Below are positions 45,876 to 55,900 of a DNA stretch of 64,000 nucleotides, in pieces (position 1 is the first letter of the stretch; each line of letters begins with the position of its first letter). The notes under the pieces are model-generated. The model was not told the origin of the DNA, did no database searches, and saw nothing but the letters and a program-made list of their open reading frames with translations. The position numbers and the translations under genes were made by a program. Source of the stretch: Callipepla californica brunnescens (Eukaryota; Chordata; Aves; Galliformes; Odontophoridae); NCBI GenBank assembly GCA_023055505.1, contig JALIRH010000014.1, positions 16,022,501 through 16,086,500 of the forward strand. Reading direction: 5' to 3'.

Positions 45876-45912
<37 letters not shown>
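45876..45912. repeat. (GT)n microsatellite, (CA)n in the TCF7 transcript
   Basis: About 18 uninterrupted GT units. Confidence 0.95.
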
Positions 45913-45913
<1 letters not shown>

Positions 45914-46630
45914 AGCAGATGGATGCAGGTGCTCAGTTTGGGGTCTGCATCAGTTTAGGGAATGAGAATGTGTCCACAGGTGGAAGCAGAAATGAAGCAC
46001 CAGAACCTGGTGGGTATCGTCAGGCTGGAGAGAAAGCCCTAGCACTGCGAGGGGATCTCAGAGAGAGCAAGAGTGGGTTCTGCATCGAGCTGGACACCTC
46101 GCCAGCAGGACGTGGCTGTGATCTTACACAGGGGGGGTCCGTGCAGCTCTGCTCATGCCCACAGCCCCACGGCAGCTGAGCACAGCTGCTGAGTGCCGCC
46201 GTGGGGCTCTGGCTGAGTGCTGTGGGCCTTTCTGAGGCCTTCCCCAGCCTGACTGCGTGGGGATGGAGTCTGGTCAGTGTCTGCACACACACACCGTGAC
46301 TGTAAACAGTGCCTTCCTGCCCGCAGACAAGAAGTTACAACATACATCTCGTGTTTAAATATTCCTCGGTCACCGGGCAGCTCAGAAAGCACACGAGGGC
46401 TCTCACAGCTCCGTGCGGGACAGCTACAGGAGGGCTACAGCTGGAAGCAGCTCAGGAGGAGGGACGAGGAAGGCGGCTGGGGCTGGAGCACCTACACCTA
46501 GCGCAGCGAGCTGGGGCTGAGCCTCTGTGCTCAGAGGTAACGCGGCAAAAAGAAACCCCCCGAACGGACAGAGGAGCAGCACAGGGCAGGGGCAGAAGGC
46601 GCGTTTACTCATCAGCACTTCCACTGTACG

Positions 46631-46925
46631 CTACGTCCCCGTGGGCACCGCACCGCGCGACGGCGGCTCCGCGGGGCAGCGCCTGGAGCCGGCTCTGCAG
46701 GAGCGGGCGGAGGCCGAGCTGTGCGCGGAGCCGGGCCGGGGCTCGGGGAGCTCTCTGTGCGTGGAGTCTGCGGGGGCTGCAAGCTGTTCTGAAGGGAAAG
46801 CGGAGGGGATGCATTGGAGTGCGTCCAGGGGGGAGGGAGGGGAGTCTATAGCACTTCCATCGGAAGAAACTGGGCTGGCACAGCGTCCTTCTCCTTGTAA
46901 GTACCGAATGCACTTCTTTTTCCTC
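46631..46925 (-). CDS. TCF7: TCF7 terminal exon, end of C-clamp and E-tail
   Basis: Acceptor TTCCTAG, then completes an Arg codon and encodes [19 protein letters not shown] and a 75-residue Ser/Pro/Ala/Arg-rich tail. The human E-tail has [16 protein letters not shown] at this point. The last 40 residues, in CpG-rich sequence, do not resemble the human tail. Confidence 0.92.
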
Positions 46926-49900
46926 CTAGGAACAGTGAAGAGAGTTATCTGTAAATAAAGGGTGAGTTCACGGTCACGCAGTGCGGCGATGCCCGCGGCC
47001 GCCGCCAGGGGGCGCTGTGGGCGCGGGGCGGGCAGCGCCGCCGCTCCGCCCCATTTGTGATCGTCCTTCCGACCCGAAGTGCCGAGCGCTCCCGCCCGCG
47101 GCGCGCTGCCCTGCCCTGCCTGGCCTCTGCTCCGCTCCTTTCCTCCGCCGCGAAAGCCTCCGAGCTCCGCCCGTCCTGAAAGCCATCCGCGCACCCCGCT
47201 GCAGAGAGCGTCCTGCGGAGCGTACCCCGCCGGGGCGGTGCTCCCAGCATCCATCTCACGCTCCGCATCCTCTGAGCACCGCTCCGAGATGTCACCCGGC
47301 CGCGCTCCGGGAGCGGTTCCCTGCGCCGGCAACGACGGCACAGCTACGGCAGCCGAAAGCAACGCCTTCCTGCTCAGCTCCCTGAGAACCGACCAACGAG
47401 ATCCCCCTCCTCAGGCACACACTCCTCAGGCACACACCTCTCTGATGCGATGAGAAATACACGGCGGTGGAACGCGCTGCAGGCCGCCCGGTACTGAGCG
47501 TGGCTGTGCACTGGAGGTGAACAGGGAGATGGCACTGCTGCTGTCAGCGGCACCGCGGGTTGGGGTGACCCAGTTAATGTGCCACGGAGCAGCACTGCTG
47601 AAAGGAGCACGTGGGCTGCAGCCAAAGCCCAGCACGAGCTGTGCTTCCTACAGACAACTCAGGAGCCTCCGTGCCCTCCTTGTAGGACGGCAGAATCCCA
47701 TCCGTTGATTCACTGACTCAATTGGATTTAAAATGATGGAGAAGCAGCAGATTTGGTAGCGAAGCCCGCACGGCTCCTGCACAGCTACAGGGATGTGTCC
47801 CTGTCCCTGAGGAACTACAGCCCCTGCAGCACTTGGTCCCAGTGTAAGGGTGAGACCTCCAGCCAGGAGCACCCCTTTTCACCTGCCACTGTCCTCCTGT
47901 GGAGCGGGAACCTCAGGTGGGAGCTGCTCCCCACCCGTGCCAGGAGCCCTCGAGTGGCAGCAGTACGATAGCACAGGCAGTCGCAGAAAAGATGCGGCTC
48001 AGGAGCGTTGGAGAGGCGAAAGTTACGAATAAAAAAGCATGCTAAGCTCTACAAACTCAGCAGGCCGTGTTAACTGGAAGCAGTGCACAGGGTTAGCGCT
48101 GAAGCCGAGCTAGGAGAGCTCAAATGAAGTCACGGATTGGGAACTGCTGGGGTTGGAAGGGGCCTTGAAGGCCGTTCAGTTCCCATCCCCGCAGTGAGGG
48201 GCACCCACAGTGCTCAGAGCCCCACAGCCCGACCTGCGCTGCCTGCAGGGATGGGGCCCGCTCCCTTTACTGGACAGCAAAACAAAACCACGTTTTTCTT
48301 ACATCCAATCTATATCTGCACTCTGAATCCATTCCCCCTTGTCCTACTGAGTCAGAGCAGAGCTGCAGGATGGCCTGGACCTGCTGTCCCTCGGCCATCG
48401 GGTTGTGTCTGAGCTAACCTGACACAGAAAGGCATTCCCAGAGAGAAGGGAGCTGCCAGCCAGCACCAGAGGTGCAGGAGGGGCGGTGAGGTGCTGCATG
48501 CTAAACCTTGCTCGTGCCTGGAGCACCACGACCTGCCGGGTCTGGGAGGCAGCGGTCCTCACCCAGCCCACATCAGCCACGAGCACAGGGCTCAGAGCAG
48601 GAACGTGCTCCGGGATTCACATCTGGATGGGCTCAGCCGTTCCCCTGGCTTCCAGCTGCAATAAGCACATTCGTTGTGGGGTCACACCCTGGGAGCCCGA
48701 CGTGTGGGACGTCTGCAAACCAGCTCATCGCTTGGGCTTTTCCCAGCCCGTGCTGGGTGCTGCAAACCAGCGGGGTGCGTCTCGAAGTAAGTGGTTAGCT
48801 CCAGGATAAACAGCCTCAGGAAAATCAGGGAAGACCTTCACTGCTCACAACTGCCCCTCGAGGGATGGAGAAAAACCCCGCAGCACGGCCACACAGGTGG
48901 ACCTGGAAAGCAGCTCTGAGCACCAGGGATGCTCATCACGTGGGCAGCTCGGGGACAGCGGCCGCTGTGGGTGTGCAGAGAGAGCCCCACAGGAGCATCC
49001 CTGGGGTGGGGAGGAGCAGAGAGCAGAGCCAGACCCACAGCCCAGAACCCCGCGGGGTGGAGATGCTGATACGCACCTGCACGGGCCGCACCAGTCCGTT
49101 TGTTGGTTGAGGCCAAAGCGAGCTCTGCATTTCTTAGGAGAGGCAGGATCTGAACACAGAAGCATGCGTGGCGGAGAATGGGCAAGGCAGAGGCACAGAG
49201 AGGAGGAGGAGCAGGAGGAAGAAAAGAGGCAACATCATTTCAGCCGCTTAACACACCACTAACAGACTACAATCCCAAGCTTTGTTTCTGCAACACAATG
49301 GTGGTGGCACCATTTCTCCTGTAAAAAAAGCGATGGTTAAAAAATATATATAAAAATCAGTGTTTGCAGTGGGGGAAGGGGGGTGGGAAGCAGCACCCAG
49401 CTCGGCTGCAGGACACACGGGCACCACCAGGGAATTCACAGCTTTCTGTGACACCTCTAAGGCTGGGAAAGCTGGCAGGTGACAGAGCTGCTGCCTGCAG
49501 CACTCCTTGCCTGCACCCTGCAGTGCCCAACCGGGTGCCAGAGAGCAGGAGAGAAGAGAGGAAACGTTGCAGAAGCGCTGGAAAGCGGAGGTGGCAGCGC
49601 AGAGAGCAGCCCCAGCTGCACGGCTCTGCCCCAAACAGAAGGGTTTGCCTTCGGACACATGCTGCTTTTCCAGCCCTGTTGCAGTACTGGAGAAGGGCAC
49701 CTTCCGACCTGGGCTGTCCTGTCCCACCAGCCAGCAGCAGCACGTGCTGCTGGGCACTGTCAGCAGTACTCCCATCCACAGGGGGTGGAATCAGTACTGT
49801 TCTGTCACACACATGAGCTGTATGTCCGTATGGATACCTGCTATGGATGCACTCTCAACATCCTAGGCACTGAATGCCACCAACAGCATTATAACCATAC

Positions 49901-52900
49901 TGAAGCCATCACTGGGTCACGGTTTTGGAACTGCTTTTTATGGACAACACAAATTGGGCATCCTACAGCCATTAATGAGATCAGCAGAGCTGCAGGGCTC
50001 CGCTGTGTGCCCGTGTCATCCCAGCAGTGCCAGCAGCACAGCCAGGGGTGGTCCCAGGTCCCAGTGAAGGGACGGCCGGGGCAGTCTGCAGGGGGCACTC
50101 ACCTGGATGCTCTGCACCGTTAGTGATAGCAAACACACGCAGATAAGCACCTGCCAATATCTCATCTTTTCAGTTTCCATGAACTACTCACCTTCTAATT
50201 CAAGCTAATCTCTGAGAAACCTCACAGAAATGCTAATTTTCTGTCTCAAGAAATGCACAGTTCGTTGGAGAGTAAAGGAAAACGTGGCAAAGTGTGGCAG
50301 AACACAACAACTGTGTGGGATCACCCACTCTGCACGAAACCAAAGTGACCGCCGCCGAGGGCTGCGTGGCTCAGCACCGCAGGATTTACCTGAGTTGGAG
50401 TCCTGCTGCTTTTCCCGTGTCCGTCTCTTCTTTTTCCCCTAGGAAAGCCAAGGAAAATCCCATCAGTGCTCCCAGGGCTGGGGATGGATGGGGCCTTGGG
50501 CACAGCTGCTGCAGCCTGGGCAGAGCCGGCCTGGGCTCTGGGATAGGCAAGTCCCAAAGCCACCACCAGGGTGAGCATCCCCACATCCAGCACCGCAGGC
50601 ATTAGGGCTCATCCAAGAGATCTGCACATCTGCAGGAGCTCAGAGATGGAGCCACATCTCTGCCATCACCCCACTGCCTCCTCAGCTTTCCTCCCCCAGC
50701 TGAGGCCCCCGTTTACCCTGCAGCCTGCCTAAAAAGTTGCAAGGGAGAGCTGCTCTGGATGCAGTTACACTCCGGCTCCTCCCTGCAGGACATTGGTCTG
50801 AACATCACCCGGCTCTCCCACTCCGTTCCAAGCACTGCAGGAGCTTCCACCTGCACAGCAGGGCAGAACTGTGACCCCCACTGCGTGTCATCACAAGCAG
50901 GAGCACCCTGATGTCATGTGGGAAAGCTCCACAAATCCCTGGGCACTTTTATATGATACCCATCTCTCTACCCCTAGATTTCCTCCTCAGTGACCTCAGG
51001 GAGGAGAGTACACAGGGGCTGGGGCAAATCTGGCCGACATGGGGAGCACAGCTCACAGGGCTCCTCTGCCCTCTGTCTTTTTGTGTGACTTCTTGTGGTT
51101 TGAGTGAAGGTGGAAAGCTCTGCGCTGCGGTGAGCATCTCTTCGGTGTGGGAGTGACTCTATTTCCTGCCTAATCACCAAGTCACGTGCGGAGGAGGTGA
51201 CCTACATTCTTCCTCTTCCTCCTCACCAGGGCTCCAGTGAGAACAGCAGCTCCTGCAGTGACCACGACCTGGAGCAGCTGCTCGTGAGTGCTGGAGGGAG
51301 AGCTGTGCTCCGAGCCTGGGCTGGGAAGGGAGAACTCCTGGTGCTCACCAAGAGGAGAGAGGCCGGAGGGATGGGATTTCCATGGAGGATATACTTGGTT
51401 TGTTGGATGCCCGGCTCTCAGTGCTGCTGCTGCCCTCCAGGGATGCCCAGAGGAGCATCCTTGGGTGCTGCCCCGGACTCTCCATGGGCATCCCAGGTCT
51501 CGGCCAGCTCCAATTTACTAAAACTGCACGTGGCAGCCGAGCTCCCATTGATTTACTTATTGCTAATCATCATGCCTACATAAGGACGTTACTGACTGTG
51601 ATTTCTGGCTATTTGAGGACGTCTTGAAGGATTCGGGCTTTCTGAACAGTGCTTGAAGGAGAGCTCCAAGCACAGCTCCAAGACAGAGGATGTGGCTGAG
51701 AGGGAACGGCTGGAGCCCTGGATGGAGCAGCAGAGCCCAGCGACGGGCAGACATCCAACAGCCTCCTGCACCCTGCCTCAGGACTCCAACGAGCTCGTTA
51801 GGCAGGGCAGTTTGCATGTGAGATCAAAACAGTTGAGAAAGCCACTAGGAAAGGCTGTACCCCATGCTGCTGCAGCCCTGGAAGCTTGCTTATCGCTTTG
51901 CTGTTCAGCCATTAACATGGCAAAGGGGAAATGAATTCTCTCCACGCTGACTTTTCAGTGCTCCACTGGGGAGCCCTGCACCTCTGAATGGGACGAGGCA
52001 CGGAGCAGCGGGCAGAGCACACACCCTGCCGTGCTGTCCCTCTGCCTGCTATGGGAGCTTTCCTTTTTCTCCCCTTTTGAATCTGTATTTTTAATGTTCC
52101 TAACAGCATCCTTACTTGGGAATCTCCGAGGAGCTGCATCCAGCTCGCAAACTGGCAGAGCAAGCAGTGCTGCTGTCTGCATTTGCTCCAGCTCCATTTG
52201 AATACTTTGAACGTGGAGTGCTTGGTTTCCTTTTGCTCAGTGGGACCAGCGTCTGGCAGGGCAGGTGGTGGCTTGGTGACCGTCACCCTGCAGGGCAGCA
52301 CAGGGACCCCAGGGCTGGGGCACGGCATCGCTCTGGGACCCCAGAGCTGCACTGAGGCTGAGCTCAGCACTCACCTCATGCAAAGCAGCTTCTCTTCTCC
52401 TGTTTTGCATTTTTCAACTTTGTTTTCCACGAATACGATGCTCCTGTCACCAGACGGAGCTTTCCAAACATCATTCACATCGCTTCAAAGCTCTCTTTTT
52501 CTTTTCTGCCTCTGTTTCCTTGGGCACTAAGCAACAGAACCCCGCACATGACCACAGTTACAACATCGTGCCACAGATGTGCTGTGAGGAGCAGCCAGAG
52601 CGATGTTCAAACCAATGCCAAAATGCTTATAACTACACAAACCATCCCCTCCCAAGCAGCATTACCAGGGACAACCAGCACCCGTTTCTTCCCCCCCACA
52701 CCCCCCATGGGTCGTTTTGGGGCCACGTGTTTGGGGCACTCACGTAGTTGTCCCTCGCGGACCAGCCGGGGTAGAGCTGCATGTGGAGCTGCCGTTCCTT
52801 GCGTGCCAGCTCGTAGTACTTGGCCTGCTCCTCCCGGGACAGCGCGTGCCACTGCGGGGACAAGCACAGTGCTGAGCTCACTGCCCTGCTCTGCAGGCTG

Positions 52901-55900
52901 CGAGGGGATGGGGACGACGTGCTGCAGCTGCTACAGGTCTTGTAGGGCACCCTGCAGCCACGGGACTGCTGCTGGGGTGCAAGATTTCCCTTGTCTCCCA
53001 CTTTTGGGGTTCCCTGCCCGCTGCTCACAGCCTGAGGATGAGCAATGCCTCCAATGCACCCAAAATCTCAAGCTCTCCCCAGCTCCCCTCATGTCCGGGA
53101 GTGTCTGCACATCCCCCCAGTCCTCAAGACCCCCGGGGACCCCCACCTGCCCTTACCCTCCTTCCCAGGATCTGGTTGATGGCCGCGCTCTCCTTCAGCG
53201 TGCACTCAGCGATGACCTTTGCCCGCATCTCTTTCATATACAACATGAAAGCATTCAGGGGCTTCTTGATAGTGGGCTTCTTGGCTTCCTTCTCTCTCTT
53301 TGGTTCTGGCTGAGGTTTCCTTGGTGGGGACAAAAGGAGCAGTCAGTGTCAGAGCCACTCGGTGTCGCTCAGCATCACCCAGCTGGACAGCAGGGCAAAG
53401 AGCACAGATCAGGAGCCCTGACCCCAACTCACATGTTGCGGTCGTAGTGCTCCATCTCCTGCTTGCCAGAGTGGGGCACGATGGCGGGGTGCGGGATGCC
53501 GGTGGTGTGCATGCCGGAGCCCAGCATCAGCGGGTGAGTGAACCTGCAACGGAGATGGGGTGAGCTGCACTCATGGGGCAGCGGGCGCCGGGGGCCGTCC
53601 CTTGGTGGCTGTCCAGAGTGGCGGAAGCAGATGGCAAAGCGGAGGGCACAGAAAGCAGAACCAGGGCAGAACGGACCCGGGGGGGCTGCGTAGGATGGGA
53701 GTGGGGATTTGGCATCAGTTGTGCTTGTTCCCAGCTCTGCCACGGTGCTGCTCCCCCGGTGCCCTGCCAGCAGGGCTCAGATCAAGGGCACTTTCAACCT
53801 GCGTTTCAGACACTCAGATCTCTGTTGTTGCAATATCTTATTAGTGCTGTAGGAAGAAAACAACAAACTCAACCCAACGTTTGGATTTGAGAGATTAGGA
53901 CCACCCCACAGAAAAAGCATAAGTCTGAACATGAACTAACTGCAACTCTAGGAGGTGCACCTTGCCCGAGCAATGCTCTCCACCAACACAGGATGAGATC
54001 ATCAGAGGTCTCGCTGCCTTTCAGGCCTCATTAGCTCCCTCGAGCTGCCAAGGGTAAAGCCAGAGCCGCCGGCTCTGCCAGGCCTGCCACGCTCTGACTG
54101 CAGCTCGAGAGGGCAGAATTGCCCATGGGAGGTGAACTGCTCGTTAGATATGCTGGCACAGAAAGAAAAGCTGTTTAATTTAATCCACCAGCACAGTCTG
54201 ATCCTTATCTGGCCAGGTGTACTGCCTGTCTGCAGCAGCACCGCAAAACCCAGCCCCATGGGAGCAGGAACCCCTGTGCCACAGCTGGGGGCTGCGGGGC
54301 CCCAGAGGGAACCGTCAGCACATCCCTGCCCTGCGCCTTTGGGGCTGCAAGAAGTGGGGCCCTGAGAACGAGGTGGGCTGGCAGCACCCTGCTGCCCCTC
54401 TGCACAGATTGAGCTCTGCGTGGATGAGGGTCTCCGTGGACAGAGGGCTTGCTCTCTCGTGGGAAGCCTTTGCTAACTTCAGGACAACACGAAGCAGAAG
54501 CAAAGCTGGTGCGGGAGCAGCTGGAGCAGGGGCACAGTGCTGCCCTGCCCAGCAGCACACCCCGAGGTACCAGGCTCCGAGATTCCCAGCTACGGGGATG
54601 CGTTCTGCTCCCTGGGACGTCAGTGGGGCTGGGGTACACGTAACCACAAAGCAGACAAACTACGGAGAACAGAGATGCAGACGGTGCAGGACTGCTGCTC
54701 AGGGCCGGCGATGCTGCAGGAGCACAAAGCAGCCCCCGACCCCACGAGGGGCTGGAGCAGGCACAGGGCAGCACGGGGCAGCACGGGGCCGTGTGTCAGC
54801 TGCAGACCTCGGACTTGTTTAGATGTGATGCCAGCAACCTGTCCTGCTTCTAAGGCTGAACCCGAGGAAAATGCACCGCTCTCCGCAAAGCAAAACTCAG
54901 CGGTGCGTCCAACACCACGGTCAGAGACAAGGAGCAATGGGCTTCACCCCTTTTCTCCAGCGCTGTGCTGAAGGCAGGGCTCTCTGGCTTTGCTTTTTTT
55001 GACCTGTGCTGCTGACAGCCCAGTCGCTGGGCATCCTCCCTGGCTGCTCACTGCTCCTGGAGGCATCCGGGCACTGCCCTGACTCGCTGGGCTGCAAGCT
55101 GCTCCCGCACACACTGCAAGCTGCGGGCGCCGAGCCGCTCCTGGCCCCACATACTCACCTGGAGAAAGAAGCCCCAGCAGAAAGCGCTGACGAATACGGC
55201 TGTCTAAATCCACATGACGGGAGCGGATAGACAGACTGGCTCTGCCTGGGATCGGGAAGAAAGAGTCTATCAAGTACCCACAGCTGCGTGGCTGTTTCCT
55301 AAAGACCCCCTTCGCTAGCGGGGCTTGCAGCAGTGGGGTGCCAGAGGGGGCACTGTGGGGTCTGAGGTTTGCTCAGGGATCCCTCACCGCCCTCCGCCCC
55401 TGCTCTGAGAAACTATCTGGTATCCTGTTACAGTGCTGAACACGGAGGAGGCACAAGAGATCAGAGATACTGCTACTGCAGAAATTGCTTGGAAAATAAG
55501 AAAACACCGTTTGGCCCAAAAGCTGAAGGCTGCTCAGTGCCTGTCTGCTGGCCCTGGGGGATGCAGCTCCTCCGCCCCACACTGCCCCCAGAAGTTTGCC
55601 TCTTGTTTGCAAACACACCCAAGGCCGGGTCCTGGGCTTCTTTTTAAAGTTGTTCTGTAGTGGGAACCGGGCACGCACCAAACCTGGAGCTGGGAATTGT
55701 TTTGGAGATAGTCAAATAAACCTGAAGGAAGTTCCTGGTTGCTCTCAGCACGGGAAAGCCCCCACGTTTTCATATGGAGATAGCTCCAACACACCTCGGT
55801 TTGGGGCTGCCAGGAGATGCTCCCAGCCCAAAACCGCACGTGGAAACCCAGACGCCCGGGGAGGGCGAGACGGGATGGCCAAACCCCAAAGCACTGAACC

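Larger units (their letters stand above)
44255..46630 (-). other. TCF7: TCF7 3' UTR
   Basis: Read on the minus strand, the sequence after the TCF7 stop has no further AATAAA until 44280-44275. A U-rich segment just before it (44284-44355) is typical of a 3' UTR end. The tail is about 2.35 kb and carries a (CA)n tract at 45876-45912. Extent is inferred from the poly(A) signal. Confidence 0.6.
46926..49076 (-). other. TCF7 last intron
   Basis: 2.15 kb with donor GTGCGT. Holds the CpG island and CTCF motif at its left end and a CR1 fragment at 48140-48360. Nothing else is recognised. Confidence 0.8.

Noticed and set aside
46309..46851. 180-codon plus-strand frame
   Set aside because: Antisense to the TCF7 terminal exon in a CpG island.
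50084..50099. CTCF-like GTCTGCAGGGGGCACT
   Set aside because: The core matches but two of the five upstream consensus positions fail, so it was not listed as a feature.
52548..53447. 299-codon plus-strand open frame
   Set aside because: It lies antisense to the two TCF7 HMG-box exons and their introns. The minus strand gives nearly invariant HMG protein, so the plus frame is a shadow.
55330..55356. Possible third CTCF site (GTGCCAGAGGGGGCACTG)
   Set aside because: The AGGGGGCAC core is present but the upstream half of the motif does not fit when aligned.
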